Source of the DNA: an uncultured Clostridium sp.
GTDB lineage: Bacteria; Bacillota; Clostridia; Clostridiales; Clostridiaceae
DNA length: 41,329 nucleotides
Reading direction: 5' to 3'
NCBI RefSeq assembly: GCF_910588715.1
Contig: NZ_CAJURG010000012.1
Location: 1-41,329, forward strand
The notes below the pieces were generated by a model that searched no databases, was not told where the DNA came from, and saw only the letters and a list, made by a program, of their open reading frames with translations. Made by a program: the position numbers and the translations under genes. Each line of letters starts with the position of its first letter. Position 1 is the first letter of the stretch. Positions 17,041 to 25,239 of this stretch are shown one piece after another.

Positions 17041-19263
17041 CTAACACTTATCATTTAACATTTTAATCCTATCTTCTCCAAGAGTTATATATTTCCCAAA
17101 ATACTTTTTATCATATTGTTTTAAAATATTTTCTACATCTGACCATTTCATGTCTAATTTAATTTTTCCTCCATCTGTTGGAGTAGCCTCAATCATTTTA
17201 TTAATGCTATAAAATTCATCTATAGTAAATATTTCATTTATTAATATTTCATTTTCTTCTTTAACTATTGAATTATCTACCTTTATTTCTATTTCCTCAA
17301 TTTCTTTTGTTTCAATACTTTCTAATATTTTTTCTTTATTTTCATTTTGATTTAATAGTAAATCTTTTAAATTTACATTGCTATGCAATGTATCAACTTT
17401 TTCATTTATTAAATTTTTTGAAGTGTCGAAATAATCCTTTAAGTATTCATATCTATATTTAAGTTTATTTTCTCCAGTATTAAAAATTGGAAATGGTCTG
17501 ATTTTATTACCATTTAAATCGCTTCTTTTCGTACCTCTAGCAAGAACTATCTCCCCTTCCTCAAGGTGCATTAGTTCATCAACAGTTAATAATTTTCTTG
17601 CATCCACACTTTCTGTTTGGTGTTTAGTAGTATCTAAAATTTCCCCACTTCGAGAATAAGTAATAATAGTTTTATCTCCTAAAATTTTGCAAAACTCTTC
17701 TGCTGTTTCAACTTCATTTGTAAATATATAAAATTTATTTGAACAATTACCCAGTATTGTTTTATAATCATCACCATATAATTTTTTTAATTGGGATATA
17801 GCTTGTATAACTAAATTAAATCTTATATTTCTTCCTAAACAAACAGTTACAATATTAGCCATACCTTCTATTGAAGGCATGTTACCAAATTCATCTAATA
17901 AAAATATTACTTCTCTATCACATTTCCCCCCAATTTTTAGTGATGCTTCTTTTGCTAAAACATAGTATAATTGCCTTACAAAAATACTAGATATAACATG
18001 ATTAGAACAATCATAATCAGGTGTCACCATAAAGAGTGCTATTGGTTTATTATCATCTGCATTTTTAAAACCTATATCTTTTAAATTTATTGAATTTTTT
18101 GATGTTAACTTTGCTATTTCATCCATAGTAAATATTTGAAGCTCTGACATTGCAGTTGCAAATATACCTCCCCTAGTTGATCCCTTAGAAAAATTTGAAG
18201 TAGCATACTGCATTTTAGCAACTGACAAACTGTCTAACCTTTCAAAATAATTATCTAGTTCATTTTTTCCTGTTACATCTTCTTTAGAACCTAACTCGGA
18301 TAACATATTAGCTACTGTATAAAGTGTTATTTTATGTAAATCTCCACTTTTAATACATTCATCACAGACTGCTAAAATTAAAGCATTAACTAAGCTCATA
18401 GCGGATGTTTGCCAAAATGGATCTTTAGAACCTGGCTTATAATATAATGTATAAGTTAATGTTTTAACTAAGCTTTGTGCTGTACTATAATCTTTTTCTC
18501 TATAAGCATCTATTATTAATTGTAATGGGTTATAGCTCATAGAATTCATTGGTTTTAATAGATTTAATACTTCAACTCTATATCCCCTTTTTTCTAATGT
18601 TTCTTTTGAGGCACTATATAGTTCGCCCTTAGGATCGTTTAAAATAAGTGAAGATTTTATGGAAGCTCTTGAATATAAATCTATTGTCGGAAATATAAAT
18701 AACTCTCCCTTACCACTTCTAGTTGTTCCTATAATTAAGTTATTAGTTGGACTATCATCTAAAAATATCTTGTCTTTTTCTCTACTTACAATAACACCTC
18801 CACGCCCTTCATATCCTCCACATATTTGTTCCATTTCACTTTCTAATTCTGGAACAGATTTATATTGTTCTCTTATTTCACTTTGAGTTGCAAATCTACT
18901 ATTTCCTTTTTGACCTTCCCGTATATCCTTAAAAGAAGCTTTTATATTAAATACTAATTTAAATAAAACTGCTCCAGCTAAAATATATGCTAATAAGTAA
19001 AGTAAAGGATAGGATAAATTCGGCATGAGTATATTCCAAATCAAATTAATTTTTTTCTCCATCCCTGTAGATAATAGAAATAATCCATCTAGTGAGTTTG
19101 ATATAAAATTAACAAATAAGGTTATTAAAATAAATAATATTATTATTGCTGTTGAAAGGATTTTTTTATCAGCAATTTTTCTAATTAATTTCATTTCCTT
19201 ATTAGCTTCTTTTTCATCTAATAAAGTTTGAAGTTCTTCTTTTAAATCTTCTATAAATTTCAT
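17041..19263 (-). CDS. virD4: VirD4/TraG-like type IV coupling protein
   Basis: A 740-residue coupling ATPase that links the relaxase-DNA complex to the channel. Two N-terminal transmembrane segments (about 36-55 and 84-106), then Walker A GTTRSGKGE at 179-187 and Walker B VIFLLDEFGNMPS at about 458-470. TraG/TraD-typical segments include NDPKGELY, YNPLQLIIDAYR, AKMQYATSNF and VIQAISQLKKLYGDDY. The last ~110 residues are an acidic, variable tail. It lies between VirB2-like and VirB6-like genes. Use of VirD4 rather than an FtsK/TcpA-type coupling protein separates this system from the pCW3/Tn916 type. Confidence 0.9.
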   Translation of the reverse strand: MKFIEDLKEELQTLLDEKEANKEMKLIRKIADKKILSTAIIILFILITLFVNFISNSLDGLFLLSTGMEKKINLIWNILMPNLSYPLLYLLAYILAGAVLFKLVFNIKASFKDIREGQKGNSRFATQSEIREQYKSVPELESEMEQICGGYEGRGGVIVSREKDKIFLDDSPTNNLIIGTTRSGKGELFIFPTIDLYSRASIKSSLILNDPKGELYSASKETLEKRGYRVEVLNLLKPMNSMSYNPLQLIIDAYREKDYSTAQSLVKTLTYTLYYKPGSKDPFWQTSAMSLVNALILAVCDECIKSGDLHKITLYTVANMLSELGSKEDVTGKNELDNYFERLDSLSVAKMQYATSNFSKGSTRGGIFATAMSELQIFTMDEIAKLTSKNSINLKDIGFKNADDNKPIALFMVTPDYDCSNHVISSIFVRQLYYVLAKEASLKIGGKCDREVIFLLDEFGNMPSIEGMANIVTVCLGRNIRFNLVIQAISQLKKLYGDDYKTILGNCSNKFYIFTNEVETAEEFCKILGDKTIITYSRSGEILDTTKHQTESVDARKLLTVDELMHLEEGEIVLARGTKRSDLNGNKIRPFPIFNTGENKLKYRYEYLKDYFDTSKNLINEKVDTLHSNVNLKDLLLNQNENKEKILESIETKEIEEIEIKVDNSIVKEENEILINEIFTIDEFYSINKMIEATPTDGGKIKLDMKWSDVENILKQYDKKYFGKYITLGEDRIKMLNDKC

Positions 19264-19279
19264 ACAATTCCCCTTTTAA

Positions 19280-19300
19280 GGAGAAGCCTAAAGCTTCTCC
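19280..19300 (-). terminator. Hairpin between VirB2-like and virD4 genes
   Basis: GGAGAAGC, loop CTAAA, GCTTCTCC. It can form on the mRNA after the abundant pilin gene and could protect its 3' end; the following bases (TTAAAAGGGGAATT) hold the virD4 ribosome site. Confidence 0.5.
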
Positions 19301-19309
19301 ATAAATTTA

Positions 19310-19546
19310 TTAAAATGTTATTTTCATTTTTAAAAATGAAGCTATAGCAGAAGCTCCAAGTATAAATATAAGACCAACCGCAGAACCAATATACCATGGT
19401 TTAGCTTTTCTTAATCCTTCTGCTCCCCCTAATATTTGTTGGAATCCACCAACACCAAATGCTAATCCCGCAGCTACTACACCTAAAATCTGCATCCAAC
19501 TTATGGCTTCATTCCCCATATTAGCTAATTGTTGTATAACGTCCAT
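19310..19546 (-). CDS. VirB2-like pilin/channel subunit
   Basis: A 78-residue hydrophobic protein with two transmembrane segments (about 20-38 and 53-74) joined by a short basic loop (LRKAKPWYIG), the plan of VirB2/TrbC proteins. I use the ATG at 19546 (MDVIQQLANMG), 8 bases after AGGAG. It is directly upstream of virD4 on the same transcript. In Gram-positive systems these subunits probably line the channel rather than form a long pilus. Confidence 0.65.
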   Translation of the reverse strand: MDVIQQLANMGNEAISWMQILGVVAAGLAFGVGGFQQILGGAEGLRKAKPWYIGSAVGLIFILGASAIASFLKMKITF

Positions 19547-19557
19547 TTTTATCACTC

Positions 19558-19845
19558 CTATAATTGTTGTTTTTTTATTGTATCTTCTAAGTTAATTAAA
19601 TTTGTATTACAAAATTCACTTAAAACTAAAGTATTATACTCTAGTTGTTTCAAAACTTTTTCAAATAATATGTTATAGTTACTATCATGTTCTTTTAATT
19701 GATCTAATAATAGAAACTCTCTTTCTAAATATTCTTTTAAAAAGTCATTTCTACTTTTATACCCTAATTTTTTGGCTTTTTCATCAATACTTAAAACTAC
19801 TGCCTGTGAAATTCCTCGTACCTTAATTTCCAATAAGATCTTCAC
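19558..19845 (-). CDS. Small ribbon-helix-helix-type DNA-binding protein
   Basis: A 95-residue protein with an N-terminal ribbon-helix-helix pattern (EIKVRGISQAVVLSIDEKAKKLGYKSRNDFLKEYLEREF) followed by a leucine-rich helix. The start is GTG at 19845 (TTG at 19833 is possible), with a weak ribosome site; the preceding gene ends 9 bases upstream. It may regulate the transfer operon or bind oriT-like DNA. Confidence 0.55.
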   Translation of the reverse strand: MKILLEIKVRGISQAVVLSIDEKAKKLGYKSRNDFLKEYLEREFLLLDQLKEHDSNYNILFEKVLKQLEYNTLVLSEFCNTNLINLEDTIKKQQL

Positions 19846-19854
19846 TCATTTCTT

Positions 19855-20037
19855 TTATTTTTCTTTCTTTGCTTCTTGCGATTGTTTTTTCAGCATTAAT
19901 ACTTCTTTTAATAATTTAGAATTATTAAATATAACCTTTTTATGTTCTTCATTAAGCCATTCATCATATCCTTTGCCATTGGCTTCAATTATAGCTGCTG
20001 CTATTTCTTTTATTTCCTTATCTAACTTTTCAGCCAT
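19855..20037 (-). CDS. Small charged helical protein
   Basis: A 60-residue protein, Lys/Glu-rich throughout (EKLDKEIKEIAAAIIEANGKGYDEWLNEEHKK...). The ATG at 20037 follows AGGGGGTG. No known family. It is the second gene of the transfer operon, preceded by two GTGTCC-type hairpins. Confidence 0.5.
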   Translation of the reverse strand: MAEKLDKEIKEIAAAIIEANGKGYDEWLNEEHKKVIFNNSKLLKEVLMLKKQSQEAKKEK

Positions 20038-20074
20038 CTTTTTCACCCCCTTTCACTAAAAATTATATATATTA

Positions 20075-20101
20075 AAAAGGTGTCCTTCGGGAACACCTTT
20101 T
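20075..20101 (-). terminator. GTGTCC-family hairpin upstream of the 60-residue gene
   Basis: AAAAGGTGT..CC, TTCG loop, GG..ACACCTTTT; the minus-strand transcript would show AAAAGGTGTTCCCGAAGG... followed by five T. Located in the leader of the gene at 19855-20037. Confidence 0.6.
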
Positions 20102-20126
20102 CTATACAAACTAGGTTTTAATTTAA

Positions 20127-20149
20127 AAAGTGTCTTTGGAGAACACTTT
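20127..20149 (-). terminator. GTGTCC-family hairpin, diverged copy
   Basis: AAAGTGTctttggagaACACTTT. It lies 26 bases from the previous hairpin; the pair looks like a diverged tandem duplication in the spacer between the 125- and 60-residue genes. Confidence 0.5.
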
Positions 20150-20206
20150 AAGTTGCTACCGCATTTCATATCAACTTAAACACTATTGCTTATTTAGCTA
20201 TAGTAT

Positions 20207-20584
20207 TTAAGTTAATATTGCATTTGGTAATGTCTTTAATTCTCTATTGTATTTTAAAAACTGCAATATAACATTATTTATAAGCATATTTACAGAATTA
20301 CACTCTCTTATATACTCTCTAACATATATTTCATATAATTTGATATTTTCATCTTCTTTTAATTTTACTGTTATTCTATGTGTTCTTGGTTCATTTGGAA
20401 CTCTACCAAATATCATTTGGTTTTTATTTAAAATTGGATTTTCTAACCATTCTTTTAATATAAATATCCCTAGTTGAGAGGGCTTTATTGAGTATTTATG
20501 TAATCCCTTTTCTACTATATATTCTTGCATTTGTATTAATGTTTCTCTTGTAATTCTTACTCCTATATTAATTTCATTTTCCAT
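20207..20584 (-). CDS. First gene of the transfer operon, probable DNA-binding regulator
   Basis: A 125-residue protein. Start at MENEINIG (20584), 8 bases after GGAGG; five upstream codons are excluded. It has two strand-helix-helix halves: INIGVRITRETLIQMQEYIVEKG...SQLGIFILKEWLEN and HRITVKLKEDENIKLYEIYVRE...SVNMLINNVILQFLKYN. The second half looks like a ribbon-helix-helix fold, the first possibly a diverged copy. With its place at the head of the operon next to an inverted-repeat operator, it is a good candidate for the transfer-operon regulator. No database family is assigned. Confidence 0.5.
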   Translation of the reverse strand: MENEINIGVRITRETLIQMQEYIVEKGLHKYSIKPSQLGIFILKEWLENPILNKNQMIFGRVPNEPRTHRITVKLKEDENIKLYEIYVREYIRECNSVNMLINNVILQFLKYNRELKTLPNAILT

Positions 20585-20601
20585 TCTAAAAACCTCCATA
20601 A

Positions 20602-20630
20602 AAAAAGATGTTCCCTGGGAACACCTTTTT
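20602..20630 (-). terminator. GTGTCC-family hairpin in the tra leader (possible attenuator)
   Basis: AAAAAGATGTTCC, loop CT, GGGAACACCTTTTT. On the minus strand it is followed by seven T and then directly by the GGAGG of the first transfer gene, the layout of a transcription attenuator. Confidence 0.6.
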
Positions 20631-20668
20631 AAAATTTATCTATCGTACTATAAAATTATCAAATTAAA

Positions 20669-20714
20669 TTAACTAAAATAATCATAAAATAATTACTTTA
20701 GTTAACTTATTCAA
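20669..20714 (-). promoter_or_regulatory. Probable tra promoter with inverted-repeat operator
   Basis: A perfect 9-bp inverted repeat TTAACTAAA (20669-20677) / TTTAGTTAA (20697-20705) lies between a terminator and the first transfer gene. A possible minus-strand promoter overlaps it: -35 TTGAAT (20709-20714) and -10 TATTTT (20686-20691), spacer 17. The promoter is weak in sequence; the repeat is clear. A repressor bound here would block it. Confidence 0.4.
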
Positions 20715-20742
20715 AAGTGATATTATCATAAACCCTAATTAA

Positions 20743-20765
20743 AAGGTGTCCCCCAAGGACACCTT
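20743..20765 (-). terminator. GTGTCC-family terminator after the mini-ORF
   Basis: AAGGTGTCC, loop CCCAA, GGACACCTT, then TTTT on the minus strand. It closes the transcription unit that contains the structured leader and the 26-codon ORF. Confidence 0.65.
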
Positions 20766-20775
20766 ATTGATTTTA

Positions 20776-20856
20776 CTAATATATTCGTTTATTGTTTCTA
20801 TACTCTTTTTCACTTCTCGAACCTACAATTACACAACTTAATATAACAAATAGCAT
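20776..20856 (-). CDS. Possible 26-residue membrane peptide
   Basis: ATG at 20856 to TAG at 20776. The peptide is hydrophobic first (MLFVILSCVIVGS) then basic (EKEYRNNKRIY), the pattern of small membrane toxins and other bacterial mini-proteins. The open frame extends a few codons further upstream (KLTAII). No ribosome site lies before the ATG, so translation is uncertain. It is the only ORF between the structured stretch (20870-21075) and a terminator, which suggests a self-contained unit, perhaps a regulated small toxin or a leader peptide. Confidence 0.35.
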   Translation of the reverse strand: MLFVILSCVIVGSRSEKEYRNNKRIY

Positions 20857-20865
20857 TATAATTGC

Positions 20866-21075
20866 AGTTAACTTGAACTACCTCGACCACAAGGGTGCGA
20901 GGATTCTTTTAACGTAGTTTGATATTTAAGTTTCCACCTAATAGGCAACCCTTATACGTTGTGGGTGAGTCCAATTACCCTTATCCATCATAGTATTTAC
21001 TAAGTCGGGAATACATTTCTCTGATTTTCTTAATATATTTAAGCTACTATTAAATATATAGGCATCGAACCTATA
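20866..21075 (-). ncRNA. Candidate structured RNA/leader
   Basis: This non-coding stretch is richer in GC than its surroundings and full of nested complementary segments. Reading the minus strand, AACTT, AACTA and CCTCG pair in nested order with CGAGG (20885-20881), TAGTT (20880-20876) and AAGTT (20874-20870). The apical loop CACCCTTGTGGT can pair with upstream AAGGGT or CCACAA, giving a pseudoknot or a switch. A TATAGG/CCTATA hairpin with a TTCGATG loop (21059-21075), like a tRNA T-arm, begins the region. It matches no riboswitch that I recognise. It leads to the mini-ORF at 20776-20856. Pairings are by eye. Confidence 0.4.
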
Positions 21076-21092
21076 CCCTTAAAATTGCTTAT

Positions 21093-21121
21093 AAAAAGGT
21101 GTTCCCAGGGAACACCTTTTT
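21093..21121 (-). terminator. GTGTCC-family terminator at the end of the pilus operon
   Basis: AAAAAGGTGTTCC, loop CA, GGGAACACCTTTTT, immediately after the class B sortase stop, with T-runs on both strands. Confidence 0.7.
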
Positions 21122-21852
21122 TATTTTATTTTTTCTTCTATAACTAATCCACTTACAACTAATCTATTAGAAGTTCCTGCATTACCCTGACATGTAACAA
21201 GATTAAAAATTTGAGTTGTTGAATATTCGATTATTGGCTTATCTAAATTACTATCACAATAATTATTTCTATCTATTATTTTTGAAAGCAAGGAAAGATA
21301 ATCTGCTGTGCCTAATTCATATTCATTGCCAAATATATCATCATTTTCGTCTGCTATAAAGCTTGAAAATATCTCACATTTTAATATTTTCCTTTCCGTA
21401 TAGATATAAAAATATTTGTTTTTATTTAGAAAATCTGAATTTATATATTTTTTCAATTCACCAAACATTTGTCCATTTGCCATGTTATGTCCAAATATAA
21501 AAGTGTTGCCCCTTGTAAAATTTGTATTACTGTAACTAAAAATAGAACCCAAAGGCGTATATTCTTTATCTAAATTTTTATTAATATATTCTTCATTTTC
21601 ATCTCCAACTAATATTGGATAATCTATATTAGTTTCAGGAATATATATCCAAGCCTTAATATCTTCATTTATAGCTCTTAATTTTGTAAAATCTATTACT
21701 CTTGAAAATGGATCATCAGCATTACTTGTTGCTATCTCCCTAATGCTTTGATTTTTTAATTTATTTTGAATTAAATATTTAGCTTCTTTTATCCCATTAA
21801 TAAAAAAAAATACACTCAAAATTAATAATATACTTGCTACGATTTTTTTCAT
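21121..21852 (-). CDS. Class B-type sortase
   Basis: A 243-residue membrane-anchored transpeptidase with an N-terminal hydrophobic anchor (about 7-20). Catalytic residues are visible: H122 in FIFGHNMANGQMFGEL, C221 in NLVTCQG and R230 in SNRLVVSG. The DYPILVG...EYINKNLDKEYTPLGSIF segment is typical of class B. In pilus loci, class B (or housekeeping) sortases usually attach the finished pilus, through its basal subunit, to peptidoglycan; this gene directly follows the basal-pilin gene. GGGAAAGG precedes the ATG. Confidence 0.8.
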   Translation of the reverse strand: MKKIVASILLILSVFFFINGIKEAKYLIQNKLKNQSIREIATSNADDPFSRVIDFTKLRAINEDIKAWIYIPETNIDYPILVGDENEEYINKNLDKEYTPLGSIFSYSNTNFTRGNTFIFGHNMANGQMFGELKKYINSDFLNKNKYFYIYTERKILKCEIFSSFIADENDDIFGNEYELGTADYLSLLSKIIDRNNYCDSNLDKPIIEYSTTQIFNLVTCQGNAGTSNRLVVSGLVIEEKIK

Positions 21853-21854
21853 GG

Positions 21855-22586
21855 TTATTGCCTTTCCCTTTTAACATTTAAAAATAAGAAAACACTTCCA
21901 ACTAAACAAATGCTACCTACTGCTACATTCATCATAACCTTATCGTTATATCCTGTTGCTGGGACTTTAGATTTTCCCTTTTCAGTTATTTCTGTATGTT
22001 TTGGTATTACTTCCAAATCATAAGACATAGTTTTATTAGTATCACTCCATGCTGGAATTGAAACTATAAAAGGTGTTATATTATCGTAATTCGCTATATT
22101 TTTAGCTTTAACTAAATATACTCCTATTTCCAAATTATCTATGCTACATTGTCCATTACTATCTGTTTTCATTATGTTATCTGTTTGTGCCACATCTTTA
22201 AATAATTCTGCCGCCATTTCTAAGTCATTAGCAGTATTTATATTATTTAAATCAATTTGTACATTTTTATAAATTTCTTTTACTTTATATTCTCCATCTA
22301 CTATATCTGCTATCTTTGAAATTGAGAATTCAACGTCTTTTTTGCTTTTATTATTTTTTAAATCTGCTAATTTTATAGTTATACTTCCCTTATCTTTTAA
22401 AGAATCCTTGCTACTTTCATCAAGTATTTCTGTTAAAACTTCACTTGGTGGAATTACACTACTTCCATCACCCTTATCTATCGTAATAGAATCCGCTATT
22501 ATTGCTCTTGGTGTTGCTATAGCACAAACTGGTATACTTAATAACGCTAATGTTGTTAAAAATACTTTAATATTTTTTCCTAACAC
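21855..22586 (-). CDS. Minor (probably basal) pilin
   Basis: A 243-residue secreted protein with a signal peptide (about 1-26, ending ATPRA), a single SpaA/Cna-B-like domain (about 50-200) and a sorting signal VPATG (208-212), hydrophobic helix and KRERQ tail. The segment YDLEVIPKHTEI resembles the pilin motif whose lysine links subunits. Its small size and position beside the class B sortase suggest the wall-proximal base. The non-canonical VPATG in place of LPxTG may direct it to that sortase. Its start overlaps the class C sortase gene by 20 bases. Confidence 0.75.
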   Translation of the reverse strand: MLGKNIKVFLTTLALLSIPVCAIATPRAIIADSITIDKGDGSSVIPPSEVLTEILDESSKDSLKDKGSITIKLADLKNNKSKKDVEFSISKIADIVDGEYKVKEIYKNVQIDLNNINTANDLEMAAELFKDVAQTDNIMKTDSNGQCSIDNLEIGVYLVKAKNIANYDNITPFIVSIPAWSDTNKTMSYDLEVIPKHTEITEKGKSKVPATGYNDKVMMNVAVGSICLVGSVFLFLNVKRERQ

Positions 22587-23382
22587 GAATAATTACCCTC
22601 CTTCCAACAATAATTCCTATAAATATAAATGGGATTATTAAAAATACACACTCTCTAATGGACATATTTTTACTCTTTATATTTTTATAAGTTTCTACCT
22701 CATATTCTGTTCTTTCTCCCGTTACTACAAGCCTATGTGTATTTATTCCATATGGAGTACAAGTTATAAGAGAAACTAAATCTTTTCCTGCTTCTATTTC
22801 CAATCCTGAAACATCTTCTGGCTCAATTACTTCTATACTATTTATTTTATAAGCTAAAGTTTGATCTAAAACTCTTATAAAAAATAAATCCCCTTCAACT
22901 AATTCATCCAATCTTGTAAATAACTTTGAACTAGGTAGTCCTCTATGTGCAGTTAATATGCTTTTATTATTAGTACCACCTATAGGTAAACTGCTTCCAT
23001 TAAGGTGTCCTACACCAACAGACAATACTTCATCACTTGTGCCATGGTATATTGGTAAATTAACATTTATACAAGGTATTTCTATACTTCCCATTACTCC
23101 ATTTCCAACATTAAGAATCGAGTTGTAATTTTCTTCACTTAAAATGTCTATCTTATCACTACTAAGCTTTGTCAAAGATTCAAATAAAATCTTATTATAC
23201 TCCTTAGCCCTTGATAACGATTCTTCTATTGAAGAATTAGATGAATTATCTATCATCTGCTGATATGTAGCAACAGTTCCTTTTTGAGCCTGTTGTTGAA
23301 CAATCCCACTTACCAAGGGGTAAGAACATAATATTAATCCAATTACAAAACTTAATTTTTTTAATATATTATTCTTCCCCAT
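22567..23382 (-). CDS. Class C (pilus-polymerising) sortase
   Basis: A 271-residue sortase with both N-terminal (12-28) and C-terminal (about 250-265) membrane segments, the class C arrangement. It carries GVMGSIEIP, LPIYHGTSDEVL, VGHLNGSSLPIGG, TAHRGLPSSKLF (H146), and ITCTPYGINTHRLVVTG (C208, R217). This enzyme joins the backbone pilins. The DP[WFY] lid motif of many class C enzymes is not obvious before GVMG. It lies between the backbone pilin and the basal pilin. Confidence 0.9.
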   Translation of the reverse strand: MGKNNILKKLSFVIGLILCSYPLVSGIVQQQAQKGTVATYQQMIDNSSNSSIEESLSRAKEYNKILFESLTKLSSDKIDILSEENYNSILNVGNGVMGSIEIPCINVNLPIYHGTSDEVLSVGVGHLNGSSLPIGGTNNKSILTAHRGLPSSKLFTRLDELVEGDLFFIRVLDQTLAYKINSIEVIEPEDVSGLEIEAGKDLVSLITCTPYGINTHRLVVTGERTEYEVETYKNIKSKNMSIRECVFLIIPFIFIGIIVGRRVIIRVRKKY

Positions 23383-23395
23383 AATTTAATTTTTC

Positions 23396-25234
23396 CTATC
23401 TATTTTTCTTTCTTTTAAGAGAACAAGTCATAATTCCTGTTCCAGCAGCCATCATTAATAAAGTCATTGATGAACCTGTTATTGGTAATTTAGCTCCTAC
23501 TTTATTCACAACTGTTAAATTTGCAGAACCTTCATTTACATCTGTTGTTAAATTTAAATCCTCTGTGTTAAATATTCCTGAATAGAAAGATTTAATTTTA
23601 GCTGTTGCTTCTAATGTTTGTAAAGTCTTATCTGTTGCTCCGTCGCCTTTAATATAATTGTTTCTATCTGTTGTATAAGTTGGTACAACATTTATTTCAA
23701 TTGGATCTAGTAATGGTCTATATCCTGGAGGAGCTCCAACTTCTTTAATATAATAAGTTCCTTGGTCAAGACCTATTATATTAAATTCAGCATTTTCATT
23801 AGATACCATTTCTACTGCATCTGTTGGTATATCACCACCTGCTGAATCTTCATTAATTACAATATATCCTTTATCGCTATTTTTAACATAAATTTCATTA
23901 TTACAATCTTTATCAGAATACAATCTAAATCTTGCACCTTCTAATTTAAGACCTTGATCATTAACTTTTAGACCATTTATTTTAAACGTAAAACAAACAA
24001 CCGTATCCCATGGCGTAAATCCTGTTGATCCTTCACCATCACTATCTGGATCATTAGAAAACTCTAGTCTTACATCATTTTCAAAACCTGGTCTACCTGT
24101 ATCATTTGCTGCTTTATCGTTTAAAGTAGCATTAAATGTTAGTATAACCTTTTGTCCATACACATTTTCATCAGATCCGTTTTTATTATTAAATTCTCTA
24201 TCTACTAATGCTTTTAAGTCACTAATTACAACTTTAAATGTTTCTCCCATTCCTGGATTTTCTACAACATTAAATTCATTATTTTGTAGAGTATAAGTTT
24301 TTCCCTTAGAATCTACAATCTTAATACCTACAGAATTTTTATTGAAAGTTAAAGCTTCATCCATTTTATCGTGCCAAGCATAGTAATATGTATCATAACC
24401 ATTCATGTTAGGTACATTGGATTCAAATTTGTATGGTACTGTTTGTCCTATTTCAAAATCTGCTATATCATTCCAACCATCATTCCCAATAGTATCTTTG
24501 TTGTCATCTTCTTGTATTTTTTTAATAACTGAAGGATAATCCGATTTAATTTGAACTTCAGCATTTGGATTAGCAGTATTAACCATACATAAAGAACTAG
24601 CCGAGTGAGTGTCATCAACTTCTGTTACTTCATCTATGATGTAATAACCATAATCTAGTCCAGAAATAACTACACTATTATCTGATCTAGTTTCACTAAC
24701 TGTAACAACATCACCTTTGATGTTTAACTTTCTAATTTCATCTCTTAAATCTTCTACAAAATATCTAAAATCACTATATCTTCCCTCTAGTGGTTGATCT
24801 GAAATAGCACTTTCAGCTTTATTAGTATTCAAAGACTGAATATAATCTATAATCTCATATTCTGTTATTTGAGATGTAGACTTATGCAGTTTTTCGCTGA
24901 TTACATTTACTAATGCAGGTTCATAAATAGGATTCATTATATATCTTATTGATTCTAAACCAACAGAATTTTCAGCATCAAAAATCTTATAAACGTTAAA
25001 TTTTTTCCCAACTAGGCTTTGTCCTTTATTCCCTTCTATTGTTATTTCAGCACTTCCACGCCCTAAATTTGCTATCCCTTTATTTGTTCTTACTTCAAGA
25101 TTAACTGCTTCTATAGCTGTAGCTTCTGTAGAAGTATTTTTTTCTGCATAAGCATTCAAAGAACTCATTTGAGTTACTAGAACTCCAGTTAACATCATTG
25201 CACTAAATACTTTTCTAGTTTTTTTACTTAACAT
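23396..25234 (-). CDS. Backbone pilin (SpaA/Cna-B type) with LPITG anchor
   Basis: A 612-residue secreted protein: signal peptide (about 1-31, VTQMSSLNAYA), an N-terminal pilin domain, central beta domains (about 230-420), and a C-terminal Cna-B/SpaA domain with the E-box GTYYIKEVGAPPGYRPL (about 480-500) that supports isopeptide-bond formation. Sorting signal LPITG at 583-587, hydrophobic segment, KRKKNR tail. EVQIKSDYPSVIKKI (about 230-245) is a plausible pilin-motif region containing the acceptor lysine. Size and place before the class C sortase identify it as the shaft subunit. Confidence 0.85.
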   Translation of the reverse strand: MLSKKTRKVFSAMMLTGVLVTQMSSLNAYAEKNTSTEATAIEAVNLEVRTNKGIANLGRGSAEITIEGNKGQSLVGKKFNVYKIFDAENSVGLESIRYIMNPIYEPALVNVISEKLHKSTSQITEYEIIDYIQSLNTNKAESAISDQPLEGRYSDFRYFVEDLRDEIRKLNIKGDVVTVSETRSDNSVVISGLDYGYYIIDEVTEVDDTHSASSLCMVNTANPNAEVQIKSDYPSVIKKIQEDDNKDTIGNDGWNDIADFEIGQTVPYKFESNVPNMNGYDTYYYAWHDKMDEALTFNKNSVGIKIVDSKGKTYTLQNNEFNVVENPGMGETFKVVISDLKALVDREFNNKNGSDENVYGQKVILTFNATLNDKAANDTGRPGFENDVRLEFSNDPDSDGEGSTGFTPWDTVVCFTFKINGLKVNDQGLKLEGARFRLYSDKDCNNEIYVKNSDKGYIVINEDSAGGDIPTDAVEMVSNENAEFNIIGLDQGTYYIKEVGAPPGYRPLLDPIEINVVPTYTTDRNNYIKGDGATDKTLQTLEATAKIKSFYSGIFNTEDLNLTTDVNEGSANLTVVNKVGAKLPITGSSMTLLMMAAGTGIMTCSLKRKKNR

Positions 25235-25239
25235 TCCCT

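Noticed and set aside
21040..21092. tRNA-like T-arm (TATAGG, TTCGATG loop, CCTATA)
   Set aside because: As a tRNA gene: no matching acceptor stem or anticodon arm at the right distance. Kept only as part of the structured stretch.
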